From Planoprotostelium fungivorum (taxonomy: Eukaryota; Evosea; Variosea; Cavosteliida; Cavosteliaceae), in contig MDYQ01000109.1 of the NCBI GenBank assembly GCA_003024175.1, positions 24,852 to 88,851 on the forward strand: DNA of 64,000 bases, given 5' to 3'. Positions 36,601-51,131 of this stretch are shown in pieces. The position numbers were made by a program, and so were the translations under genes. The notes beneath the pieces were generated by a model. That model was not told the origin of the DNA. It did not search any database and saw only the letters and a list, made by a program, of their open reading frames with translations. The stretch's first letter is position 1. Every line of letters starts with the position of its first letter.

Positions 36601-39600
36601 CGTACATTTGTAATTCCGTGGGATCGAATTCACCGGAGAATTCTTGGTTCTCCATGACGTCACAGAGAAGTACGATGCAGGGTGTGATCTCTGCAGCGGT
36701 GGGAAGGAGCTCCTCTACCTCGTGGAGTACCGTGTTTGGGCCCAACTGTAACGTTCCATTGTCATCCTCTTGTTCTTCAAAGATGCGTCTCAGAACGGGT
36801 CCGAATACGTCGACGTGTGGTCCCTTTGATACGTCATCTTACGTCATTCTGTATTATTTTCCTCACCTTATACTCAAGTATGTATCGCAATATGGTGGGG
36901 CTGACGTCCGATTCGGCATTGAAGAGTCGATAGAATGCATCAGATATGAACTGTACCACCTCTCTCTCTAATTCTTCAGATGTCCCCGTGACTACATCCA
37001 GCATGTCCTCCAATAGCAGTTGATCGATGACCATATCCTCCGTTCCCATGGCTGCCAATCGATGGAGCATCGCTCCACGAGATCCGTTCTGCAGGACCAG
37101 ATCGGAGAAGAAGACCAAGACTCTCAGCCAGGTGGCCTGAGGAGGTTCCGTCGTGATGTGAGGGGGCCACACTCGAGTGAAGACGGCAACTGACTTGTCC
37201 ACCTTATCTCTCCACCTCGACACACCCTTCTCCTCCCTCAGAATGTCCGAAGGCATGAGAGAAGAGAGGGAGGCAGTCAGAGCTGATGTGAGGTCTTTTC
37301 CTCTTTCGAGAGAGAAGTGTGGATCGGCTGCGATGAATGTCTTGACGAGGTGATAGGCGGCTCGGATCTGTTTCGAATGGCTCCAGAATTTGACGTGCAG
37401 ATCGGCCACATCGGTGGCGGAGAAACAGTGGGACACGATGGTCTCCAGGGTCTCGATGTCTGCAGACGGATTGGAGTCTAACTTGACCAGTTGATAACGG
37501 AGGAAATCTCTTTGATACGCTGGAAAGTGGACCTTGTACTCTTCTCTCTGGAGGATGTTGTGACCGTTGTTGATGACGTTCTTCATCTTTGAATCGATGA
37601 GATCTTCATCTGCCATCTTCCTCTGCTCGTACATTGTCTTCAGCATCGATATCTTCTCTATCAACGGCTGGGAGAATGGAAATTCCATTGAAATCACCGG
37701 ATGATTCAGTATGTAATTCTCCTTTCCCTTCTCTGTGTGCACATTCGACGTGTCCACAGTGGTAGAATCGTTGTACCAGTGATGCCACAGCTCCATGAGT
37801 TCCTCGTCCATGGTCATCAGTTGCTCCAGAGCGCTGCACTTCTCCAATACGAAGAGGAGCTTGGAGATGGGCACCAACGCGGCTTCTCTGAGTCTCTCCA
37901 CGATGGCATCCGAGAGGGTTCCGTGCATGACCAGCGCCCCCCTGTCTCTCGCCACCTCTGCCATCCACTGATTCGTCGTATCATCTGACACTCGATCTGT
38001 GACGTGCTCCTTGATCAATTGGAGCATTCTGGGATGTGAGCATATTCCCTCCTTCAATCTCTTAAACCTCTCCGCACTCTGGTTGTGAGGGTGGTAGGCG
38101 ATGGACAGGAGACACCTCGGTACTACGTCCTCCATGATCTTCTTGAAGGGCAGAACTTCGTTTCGCATGATATCTCTCAAGCTCTGATCTCTGAAGATGT
38201 CCACCGGATAAGCTGCGGCGGAGATTCGATCGAGAGAGATCTGAGGCCAACCGCAGAGGAAATCGAGGCACCAGCCAGTAGAATCTTCTCTCCTGACGTT
38301 CCTCTTGTAGTGAACGAGGATGATGATTCTCTTGTCGAAGGATGATTTGATGGAGTCGATGTGATTCTTGATGGGTGCGATGTGTGAGCCGTTGGATTCG
38401 TTGTCGGCCTGGAGGAGGAGCAGTCGTTTGTTTCCGTTGAAAAAGTCATCGAGAGTTCTCGTCATCTGTTTCTCGCTGTTGAACGTTCCCAGATTGACGA
38501 TCTGCGTGTCTTTGTCTGTGATGGGTGAGATGATCATGTGACGAGTGAGACGATGATGTGATGGGAGACTCACCGATTTCATCTCTGAGATCATCCAATA
38601 CAGACGATGAAGTGAGGATGATACCATCCTCTTGGCACATGGCGAGGGCTTCCCTGAGGCACTTGGGTTGAGTCCTCCAGTACATTTCGCTCCATCTCTT
38701 GACTTCCTCGTCATCCAATCTAGAATCTGCGGCTCTGACGATACCATCCTGACTGGACACCGTGATGAGCTTCTCCTTGCATCTCTCCAGTAAAAATTCT
38801 TCATCTTCCTCAGACTGAGCCATGTGGTGTACCAGAGAGTACAGTGTGTCTTCATACATTCCGTAGAAAAGGTCCTCGGCTTGGAATCTCTCTCCCTTCG
38901 CATTCCTCTGTTGACTGCTAGTGGTGATGTCTGTGACCCACTTGTCCAATCGATCGTACACGTTCTGATGTCTTACATCCATGATCTCGTGGAAGGTGAG
39001 ACACTGCTTCTCGAATCGATTGAGGAAAGGAGGATCAGCAGAGGGGACTTGAGACTTTTCAATGAGGATGATGCAGCGGAATTGATCGTGGACGTAGCAC
39101 ATGGGGTTGTAGTGAGGGCCGAGAGCCACGCGGCAGTTCTTTCGGTTGCCCACCACGGTGTAGTTCTGGTTCAGCATGTCGTAGAGACTTCCGTACACTT
39201 TCTCTAGATCCTATCACCATTCAGAATTCATCACGGTCGATTGGATCTCATGATTTGTATTAGATGAATCACCATAGATACCCATTGGATGATGGGTGAT
39301 GGAAGGATAATTCACCTTGAGAATGAGTGTTCCGGGGCTCTCCATCAACAAGATGATCTTAGAAAGAACACCGTAGAGATACTCCTCCGTCTGATCTTCT
39401 GGGTACAAACTACCGTACATCACGGTGGGCTCTGTCTCCGTTGGAATTAACTGCTTCAAGATGGGAAGAGCGGCACTTCCGTGGGTGATGACAAGGAGAT
39501 GCCTTCCCATCCGATCCTTGATGTTCTCTTCGATCAGTTTCACCAAGGGAGAGGCAGGAGGTACCTCTTCAGAGTGTCCGAGATGTGTGAGGAAGAGGTC

Positions 39601-42600
39601 TTGAATGTGTCTGATTTCCTCTTTCAGTCCTCCGAAATTCCTCTGCAGGGCGTGGCACACGGACTCCGGGCTGAAATCCTGACGCTGAGCCAACGACTTG
39701 ACCAGTGAATAGTAATCTCTCAGCCCGTGGAAGTTCTGTTGTCGCTGTTCCTTCTGGTATCGATAGTACGCCTCGGCGAGAGCTCTGAGTGTCTCTGGAC
39801 TCTCTCGTCCTCCTCTCATGACACTCTCTTGGATGCACTGAGCCGTGATGAAGAGATCCTCTGCATCTGGTTCTGGTCTCGCCACGTGCACCGCACGATT
39901 CATCTTGGAGGCATCTAACGTCCAGTTGGAGATACCGACCACGGCGATGCTGCGAGAGTCTTCTCCTTCGAGGAGACTGTGGAGGACCTTGAGGGGGTTG
40001 AAGCTCGATTGCTCGGCCAGACCGACTTCGTCGAGGAGAACGACGGGAATGACATCCGAATTCGATCGAAGGTAGTTCCTCGCCTTTTCAAACACCTACA
40101 CTTGTGAGAGAACATCGATGTGGAGATCCATGTGACATATAGACGGGAGACCATCAGAGGAGAGGTTAAGAATTTTACCTTCAGAATACCGTCCGAATTG
40201 GAAGACTCTGATCCCTGGAACGCCACGAGATAGATCCCCGGGTATTTCTTGAAGAGCTTCGATTTAGAGTCCGATCCCCTGAGATTGGCATTGATCAACT
40301 GCATGGAGAGACTCTTGGAGCATCCGGGTTTTCCCACCAGGAAGATGGGAATGCGATTCAAGATGCAGACGAGCAGGAGGAAGACATTCTCCAGCAGGGC
40401 CGTGTTGAGAGCGATACCATCGGGTAGCTCCATCTCCTTGAGATAAGCCTTCTGCTCGCTTCTCAGAATGCCAGAGAATATTCCTGGAGTCATCTTAACC
40501 TCCTGGTAGATGCTGGCAATCTGAAGATGTCAGATGAGATGATGCCTCGATCTTCACCTCAGAGATCATCTCGCGATATTTCAATCGATCGTTTGGGGTA
40601 CTCAATCGACTGTAATAGCAGTGACCTAGGGCCAAGATGATGGGACGCAAAGCTTCTGTCTTCTTGTCCTTCTTGTTGACCGCGTTGTTGGTGAACCACT
40701 GAATGAGCACCTTGCACCTTACAGGATCTCTCAAGCTGACGCTGTAACTTCCTTCTCTCTCCCGAATGAATTCTTGAGATCGACACACCATGGCCGTGAC
40801 CATATTGTGCAGTTTGTCTGATGGCTTGAAGGCACCTTGTAATATGGTTCCAATGTACCTCTCCTCCACATCTGGATGAGACGTACCGTAATCCCACACG
40901 TAGTCCATCAGTGATTCGGGTAATGGATGCACTCGGTACACCAACTCGGACATTGGATCGTATCTCTTCTTCACGTACGACAGTCCACTGTCCCTCTTGA
41001 CGTGGGTCTTTCTACAGTAAGGGTTGCAGGCTGCCATGACGACGAGATTCTTCGGTAGAGGCTTGCCCATGCAGGTGTGATCGCAGATGATCTCGTTGAT
41101 GAGTCCAAGCTCGTCGCAGGTGTTGATCTCATCGAGGAAGACCCACACTTTTCTCCTTTTTGCCTCTACTGCCTTCTGAACGGCTCCCTCCATGAATTCG
41201 ATGAGGTGAAAAGAGGTGATGCCGGCGTGGATGTTGAGATGTAAAAAGTCTGCGTTGGAGATGCGGCTGAGGTAGTGGACGAGGGAGGTCTTACCACACC
41301 CCGTGTCTCCCATGAGTACGACTGGTATGCCGGAATTGATGCGTAAGAAGACCAATACCATCTTAACAAAGTTGTCACCGGTCAGGTTGTAGTCGGGGAT
41401 CTTGACATCGTTTCCGTTGCAGATCTTGTTCAGCTCTCTCCGGAGGAGATCTGAAGATAGGGAGTTGAAGTCCCTGAGTCGATGTTTGTCCTTTCCTTCA
41501 ACATGCTGAGAGGCGAGGAGCTCTCTGACCTGCTGAGGTACGTGCTCTGGCACACGGAAGATGGCCCCGATGGTGTTGACGTCCTTCTGGTGGAAGAGGA
41601 GGAAGAGGTGATCGGTGTCTGTCCATCTCTGCATGTTGGACATTCTCTCCACCATGGCATCCGTCGCTGACAGTTCTCTCCTCTGGCTCTCCTTGGCCGC
41701 CTCCACGGATCGAACAGCGAATCTGCGGCAGAGTTGAACGAGAGATCCGACCAGATCCGATCTGACGTTTGGATTGCTTCCCATGTCCTTCAGATTCTTC
41801 ATGGTGAAGTATGGACTGTGAGCGAATCGATCGAGTTGAGGGTATAGCACGTCGATGAAGATGTGGAGACGAGTGAATGAAGGAGTGTCTCGGATGCCCT
41901 CATCATCCAGGAAGTAATGTCTCAGGAGCGCGCGACACTGTTGGGGTGATACGATGACATCGGTGGCTAGCTCTTCGCTGGAGAGAGTGCCCTGACGGAG
42001 GGCTTGGAGGTGTCTGCAGACGATCTGTATGGGAGAGCGTGGATGAGAGGAAGTGATGATGTTGTCGGGATTGAAGGCCAAGTGATGGGATTTGAACCAT
42101 CGAGAGAGTGGATACTTTGTGTTCAACACGTTGTTCGTCGATGTGGTCATCTACCATGAGTCAGGGAATCCTATCATGAGGACAAGATCACACCTCGATA
42201 GCTACAAATAGACCATCAGGTAGGCTGTATGCACCTTCTCCGTGTACGACCATCATCCCCATGACGAGTAATTGGAAGAGGATGTGTCCCAGAGATACTC
42301 CATCATCCACATCCGATAAGACGAGGTGCAATCCGCTGTGTCCCACGGTCTCGTGCAATTTCAATTCGATGAGTCGGTTCATGATGATCTTGGGATCTAC
42401 TGTTCCAGATATGGGAAAGGTGATGAGACCCAGATTCCTCTTGAAAGCTTCGTTTCTGACCCACTCTGTCTTTCCTAGACCACACACGGTGGATGATACC
42501 AATACCACGTGTTCCGTCACTGATGATAGAGGTCCTCTGAGTTCGAGATCCACGTCTAATCTTCTGGTAGAAGAGGAGAACTGCTCCATGATGTGATGTT

Positions 42601-45600
42601 GGGTGGTCGTGTGTAAGATGAGGGAGAGACGGAAACCTCCGTATCGGGCTGTCTCTTGTTTGATGCGACGGACCAGATTGCTCTGCAGATCGAAGGGCAG
42701 ATGCTGAACGTCTGCCAGTACAAAGAGTCTCTGGTCACCAAAGCATCGATCGAGAAAGATGTCCAATTGCTCCTCCGTCTGGGTCCCCGTGCAGTACTGG
42801 ATCTGTCGTGCGTGGGGTACGTATCCTTCATTTCCGTAGAGGGATACGATCGTCTCTTCGATTCGATGTGGGTCTCTGATGGCGATGACGAGAACTTGTC
42901 CCTTGTCGACGGCCGTGTGGATGTTGTCCACCTTCAGTGGGCGCAGTGGATTCACGTCTCCCTGGTCCTGGAAGATGGCATCTAGGTTCTCGGCCAATCG
43001 CTTGACGTTCTCGTTGGTGTCTTCTGATGCCTCGTAGAGAGGTAACATGGCTCGAACGACATCCAAGTTGATGTTGGGCTTGGCAAACTTGAGGAGGTGA
43101 CCTATGGGTGTGTTGTGTAGAGTGGAGGGAGGAGGAGAGGATAAGAGCTGATGGAGGGGCCACAGCTGCTTCGACTCAAAGTGGCAGGAATAGATGGAGT
43201 GTCTACGGAGATCGGTCAACGTTCGAAACCAAGACTGTAGATCTGATGAGAGTTGTTCTTTCGTCTCATCGTTGACGTGGATCTCATGGTCATAGTATCG
43301 AGGGTGACCCGATTCGTTCAGCTCGTGGAGAGCGTACAGTACGTCCTGGTATCGGTCAGTGTGGAACACACGCCGTACCAGAATGTCACCTGCATGCGAT
43401 TGACGTTCCGTATGAATTGTTCTTCCATGGCAACGTCATCCTTCTTTCCAGAGTTCATGATGAGGAGAGCTCGACTCTTGTAATCGGACAGCTGCTCCAT
43501 CTCGTAGTGGGCGTCTGCACATTCCATCCTTCCTCTGGGTAGGCCATTCTTCACAATGGCGATGTAACGGCTGTCACCATCGGTGGCCTTCTGAATGACA
43601 TCTCTCGTGGCTTGTCCTCTGTTGGCGATGCTCTTGTACAATCTCCTCAATCCTCCGCTCATGGAGCTACACTGGTTGATCTTGGCATCCATACCCTTCT
43701 GTGACTTGGACAAGAAGGTGATCGTGTGATCCAAGGTGGAATCGGCATTCATGACATTGGAGAGGAAACTCTTCACTTCGATGAGAGAAGAGACGGCCTC
43801 AGCCCCGATGAGCCCCTCCGTGTGTTCCTCCACGGCGTAGATCAAGTGTCTCGCATCATCTCCTCCCATCTCTCGCAAGAAATCAACGAGATCTTCCGCT
43901 TGGGACAGCATGCAAAGGAGGGACCGAGTCGATGGAGAATCGGTACGAGATAAAGTTTGCTTCAGGTTGTCGACTCGCTGATGGTATACACGGAAGTCGG
44001 TGGAAGGGTCACGGCAGGCTGAGAGGAATTCTGTGTCGTTTGAGACGTCTCATCATGAGTGCAACCACACCTTCGACGATGGTTCGGATCTTATCTGTCT
44101 GATGAGGGCACATCAAGTCGGCTACTTGAATGATGGACTCAGCCCATTCGAGGTGAGAATGAAGAGACAAGAGATCTCTCATCCTCTGTCCATCGTTCAG
44201 TCTCCGGAGTAGGGAGTGATTCTCACCTCTACATCCAAATTGGGTAGTCTCTTCTTCATGGTGTCCAGTTCAGATTGGACCCTCTCTGGATGTGTGCCTT
44301 TCCATAAGACGGAGCAATCTGTGAGGAGGATAGATCCCTTTTGGCATCTCTTGATCATGTCATCGTATCTCTGTATGGCCTCGGGAACTTTCTCTACGAG
44401 ATCTCGGACAGCTGGCTTGGAGTCTCCGATGATCTCTGATAAGATGCGTGGGAAGCTGGTGGAGCCAGAGAGGGAAGAGAAGGTCAGTAGCTGATCGTCT
44501 GGTGGAAAGACATCCAATACGTCGTCGAATGAAGCTAGAGATACGACGGATGTGCGTGGAAGCTCATTCTGCTTCTTGATGAGGGCAGCCATGAACTAGA
44601 GGGAATGAGATGATAGCTACCGGTCGAATGTCTGTCACCTTTGGTTGATCTGAAGCCATGTCTCTCCATGTATCCAACAGATTCCTGATGATCAAGGATC
44701 GCTGGGTGTATCTCTCTATGACGGCCGTGTACTCATCAAACATACCGATCTTGACGTTCGCCTTGACAGCTTTCAGTAGATCTGACGTATTTGAAACTGC
44801 CTTCAGACTGCGAAACTCTTGCACGGATATCGTTCTGGTCTCCAAAGATTGAATGACTGACTCCACTGACTGTTTGGCCTTGACGTAATTTGGATGTCTC
44901 TGGAATTCGAACGTTCCGTGACTGTTGAAGAGAGGGACCCACACATCGTGATGGGAGATTACGTCCTTGAGGTCTTGCACCTTCACATGTTCCATCGTCA
45001 CGTTCAGTGCGTGCTCTTGGTAACTGATGAAATTTAGAAGAGTAGAGGAGAAAGGTTACCAGTTCATGGTGCGAACGACAGAGGAAGGAAAGATGGCATT
45101 GAGATGCTGCTTTGGGGATGTGATCTTGATGTCACGGATTCTGTCCAAAAATATACAATTCAGTGTGTCGTCTTCCATGACTGGGATCTGTGGCACGATA
45201 AGTTGTGAGATGGATTCAATTTCACCTTCTCCAACGATCTGAGAAGATCGTCGTCAGCCCACTTGCTGGATTGTTCTTCCATGACACCAAGTACGGCCAC
45301 TCTACAATCCTCATCCGTCACGACCGAATGGATGGTGGAGAGGTGTTCGCAGATTTGAGGGATCCCGCGTATGTGCGCCCGGTTGATCCACAGACGGATC
45401 AACTCTGTCATCTTCTCGCGTTGGTATACAACGGTCAGGCTCTGATAGAAGAGAGTTTGAATCTCCGCTGGAGGAATCGGACAATTGTCCTTCATATCGA
45501 ATAGACAAGTGATGACATCTGAACCACTCAGAACGCTTCTCCTTCTCCTCTCACCGTGGGCCATCTCAGAATCGATCATGAACCGATAACACAGTGCAGC

Positions 45601-46868
45601 GAGTTCTTTTCCATTGATATTTCCCCACTTGTATGACTTGGCCCACGACTGAAAGGCTTGGAATACTCTCCTCCGCTGGCTGGAGCTGGGTATATTCTCC
45701 AGTAGCCACAGAGAGGACGAGGGTTGGAATGGAATGAGTCCTCCATCTACAATGCGGCGAGGAAGATGTTCCGGTAAGGTGGCCATGGGAGGCATGTCTC
45801 GTTGTAATTTTGTGTAAAAAGTAAATACATTGGGCGCCACGTTCAAGAGGTGGGTGAGGAGCATGGGACGGTCTCCCATGGTGACGTGGGCGATGACCTT
45901 GTCCAAGTGTTCCTCGAAGGACTTTTCATCTCCTCTGTATATTTCGGTGCGGTATTGAGACAAATCTCTGACATGGATGAATCGGAGGAAGTCCATCCAC
46001 TTGTTGCCCGGCTCTTCGAGGCAGCTGTCCTGTACATATTTGCGGAAGTCTCTCTCCAGGTTCTCGGGTATGATCATCTTGTGATGTTGACCAAACTGCT
46101 TGAAGAATTCGGGCCTGTCATTGGGGGACTTGTATAAGACGATGCGGATGAAGAGGTAGAGGTGAATGTGGCTGTTGGCTTCAGAGGATCGCAGGAAATC
46201 TTGAATTCGTCTGTCATCGACGACGGACGACAGTTGAGGAAGAAGGGAGAAGACATAGAGCCTCTCATTCATTCCTCCCTTGGCAATATCTAAGATGATG
46301 ATCAGATCAGATGATGATGAGCATGTGATCGAGGGTGGAAGATGAATTCCATCAGATGGTGGGTGAGTGACGACGTGTGATCTCACGTGGAATGTTTCTC
46401 AGAATATTGAGATAAGACGAAACGTGGTCCAGCTGACCGAGAGACCGCAAGCCGGGAGAAACAAAGTCCAGTTGTATGACTTCATTGGGACGGCTCCTTC
46501 GGTCTCTTCCGTTCTCGTAACTGTATTCATCGCTGTTGTTCCAATACTTGAATAATGAACCCCAGAACGATTTAGGAATCTCCACGTGATACTTGTACTC
46601 AAAGTTTGGATTGGTGATATGGATGGAGCCTGACATCCCTGAGAAGAGTCAAGGAGAGATGCAAGGGTATGAAGTGCGTCAGGATACAGACTCCGTTGTG
46701 ATGATGCATCGTGACATGTGATGCCTTCCAAGAGCCCAACTCCGGCTCTGTTCCTCTCACAGTGAGCTGCAATGATCTCAGCCGATGTGGACGATCGTAT
46801 CATGAAACACTCGCCTTGCAATCCTTGAGGGTAGAGGGTAACGTCGTCACGAACACAAAAGAAGGCAT
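33671..46868 (-). CDS. Giant RNF213-like AAA+ protein with CBM20 and RZ finger, no visible RING
   Basis: RNF213/mysterin is a dynein-like AAA+ ubiquitin ligase acting on lipid droplets and intracellular bacteria. Exons 46868-46815, 46766-46688 and 46638 onward encode an N-terminal CBM20: MPSFVFVTTLPSTLKDCK, LTVRGTEPELGSWKAS, W, then FEYKYHVEI. A long helical arm follows (46.3-43.4 kb). AAA+ modules come next: SSTVCGLGKTEW (42.5 kb), VLMGDTGCGKTSLVHYL with VWVFLDEINTCDELGL (41.2 kb), and IFLVGKPGCSKSLSMQL with VVLLDEVGLAEQSSFNPL (40.3 kb). An RZ finger lies near 35.75 kb (WRCNKCNHPYLIGDCG..CPGCKAPIG). The C-terminal exons after a 39-bp intron run FTADQVILAMKRFVVRQLSP to KARKFLGNS (stop 33671). 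The total is about 4,000 aa against 5,207 in human. No C3HC4 RING was found between the AAA+ region and the RZ finger. Confidence 0.88.
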
Positions 46869-46980
46869 GTCTGGGCGGAATCTGTACCTCTTGACTGATC
46901 GCTGCTCTCCCAATTGTGATGAACTTCTGTTGCTCTGTGCGCGGCCGTCGACAACAGTGGGGAGATCCATAGTCGACACA

Positions 46981-47050
46981 TTTGGGCCAGTAAATCCATG
47001 CGATTTGGGCCAGTGAATCCATGCGATTTGGGCCAGCAAAATCCCGAGCT
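46981..47050. repeat. Three 23-bp tandem repeats in the bidirectional promoter
   Basis: TTTGGGCCAG starts at 46981, 47004 and 47027. The unit TTTGGGCCAGTGAATCCATG + CGA is near-identical in the first two copies (one change, A for G) and partial in the third. The repeats lie within the 214 bp separating the starts of the RNF213-like gene (46868, leftward) and the RING-UBL-TerD gene (47083, rightward). They contain the palindromic core GGGCC/GGCCC, so they could bind one factor serving both genes. Confidence 0.85.
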
Positions 47051-47082
47051 TCTGCAGAAGTTTGTTTACCTTTTTGATTTCG

Positions 47083-48205
47083 ATGAAGTGCTACACCTGC
47101 TCTGAAGAGAAGCTATCCAAAGAGTTCTTTCTTCATCCTCTGAGTGGGCAGTGCAATCATGTTCCCGATCGATGTTTGAAGGTGCGTCACACCGAGATGT
47201 CACGCTGATCATCTCTAGTGCCTCACAAAAACACTTCGAAAGGAAAAGTCTTGTCCGAAGTGTAAGAGCTCAGTCCCCTCTTCCACCATCCAGAAGATTA
47301 TCCAAACCTTCGACGCACTATTCAGCACCGGTCCTTCGATGACTTCAACTCTCACTGCACCAACGGCGGGAGGATTATGGACCATCACAGTTTCGACTTT
47401 GGATGGAACGTCTAATCAATTCAAGACATCCCCAACCGCTGGAGTAGATTATCTTAAGAAGGAGATTAGCGTCCGTTTGAAAGAGAAACAAACAAAGTTA
47501 CGCCTGATGTTCGGTGCGAAGGAGCTGAGGGTGATGATCTCTATTTTATTTCAATTCCTCATTTCATCCCAATTTTCTTCTCTTCCTCGCGATGTTCAGC
47601 TGACAATGTCACAGAACAACACGACCCTTCAGGAATATGGAGTGAGGGATGGTTCTTCTCTTCAAGTTTTAGTCCTCATGATGGAGGATTTCAGTGGCGA
47701 AGCGTACAAGCAGCTTCACTTTGATCTCAACTGGGGCTTTCCGGACGCCGGTGCTGACTATCTTGACGGAACCTGTCTCCTCTTCTCCAATCAGAATCAC
47801 AGTTACTCTGCAGACTACGAGCGACAGAGACCCATCCCGGCCGTCACACACACCGGAGACATCATCGACATGCAAACGTTTCGAGGTCATCACGGCATCG
47901 ACGTGGTGCTATCACAGATCCCCCAGAGCATCACCCACCTCTACTTTGTCCTCAGCGCTTGGAATTCACCCTTCGTATCGAAGTATCCCAACCCCTCCGT
48001 CAGCCTCGCCAGCGTAGACCGACCGAACGTAAACTTGTGCAGTCTGACGGTCTCTGAGGCGGGAAACGTGCAAGCCATCATCATGTGCAGAGTCGAGAGG
48101 ATGGAAGAGGGCAAGTGGTCCGTGCAGAAGGTGGCTAAAGGATGCAGTGGAAACGCAAAGAACTACGCTGCGATCATCCAAGCCATTCAGCAGTTGCAAC
48201 AGTAA
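47083..48205 (+). CDS. RING finger - ubiquitin-like - TerD fusion protein
   Basis: Three exons (47083-47181, 47219-47530, 47600-48205) give 338 aa, all joins in phase 0. The protein starts directly with a C3HC4 RING: C3, C6, C24, H26, C31, C34, C45 and C48 (CYTC..CNH..CLKC..CPKC), expected to bind two Zn and recruit an E2. Residues about 60-135 are ubiquitin-like (WTITVSTLDG, YLKKEISVRLKEKQTKLRLM, TLQEYGVRDGSSLQVLVLM). From about 140 to the end is a TerD domain: LHFDLNWGFPDAGADYLDGT, RPIPAVTHTGDIIDM, GIDVVLSQIPQSITHLYFVL. TerD proteins are known from bacterial tellurite/stress loci and from Dictyostelium CABP1. The first intron interrupts the RING between LK and CL and is 37 bp. Choosing a later Met (47339) would lose the RING. 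Function is inferred: an E3 ligase whose TerD part senses stress, Ca2+ or a ligand. Confidence 0.88.
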
Positions 48206-48287
48206 ACCGTATCTGTGTGATCTCTTTGTTGGTCATCTTCGTTAAAGATAGACGAAAAGAGAGACAGTTGTACTATCTACTTCCTCT

Positions 48288-50446
<2,159 letters not shown>

Positions 50447-51131
50447 GTTGTTTCGGTTTGTTTGCTAGTGAAGAAATGAGGAATTGAGGACACGTAATTT
50501 AAAGTTAGGTCACACTTCAGAAGGAAGTTTCTCAGATCACGGTTTTTCAGGAAGATTTCACTAATTCCCTTGTTTCGATCGCACCTAATCGCATCACTGA
50601 CACCATCACGAGATGGAATGCTAAGCAATGTATATGTAACTCAACGGAATGTTCAGACTCACAGCGAAATAGGCGGGTGATGGCAGTAGGAATGTATGAG
50701 TGTTCGCAAGGCTTTACAGCGAAGATACTGTAAATTTTGATGTAGTTGGACCTCACCTATGAGGTGTGTCAGTGCTCACTTAGGCATACCAACTACAAAT
50801 CACTCACACCTCCTTCGTTGAAAGGTGAATGTGCTCACACCATGTGCTATAACTTCTCCCCTGTATCGTCTCTACACGATTTTGGTCAATCGTATCACAA
50901 TGAAAAAACAATTAAAGAAAGATGATCAATCTCGACAACAATGACGAGACGATCAGCCAACACCAATATCAAAGATCTCCCTTTGATTGGTTCTTGTGAG
51001 ACAGCTCCAGGTGAGTGTCAGTAGGTAACCCTGTGATGGAAGAAGTGAAAAAAGTGAAAGAGGTACAAGGGGAATAGAAGAAGGTAGAAAAGGCCACACG
51101 AGAGACGAGTGACCAGGTCATTTCTTCAACT
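50447..51131. other. 685-bp gap with one possible small minus-strand exon
   Basis: An open frame at 50547-50756 on the minus strand contains KIYSIFAVKPCEHSYIPTAI + TRLFR, which looks protein-like and is followed by a GTGAGT donor. I cannot find its start, partner exons or family, so I do not call a gene. The rest holds the HSP70 promoter and the 3' flank of the polymerase gene. Confidence 0.3.

Noticed and set aside
42080-42100. tRNA T-arm-like GGGATTTGAACCATCG
   Set aside because: It is coding sequence of the RNF213-like gene (SRWFKSHHLA on the minus strand) with no acceptor stem or anticodon arm.
47083-48205. Recent bacterial transfer of the TerD gene
   Set aside because: It has two short host-type introns and fused eukaryotic RING and UBL domains, and TerD proteins already exist in Dictyostelium; no compositional sign of recent transfer.
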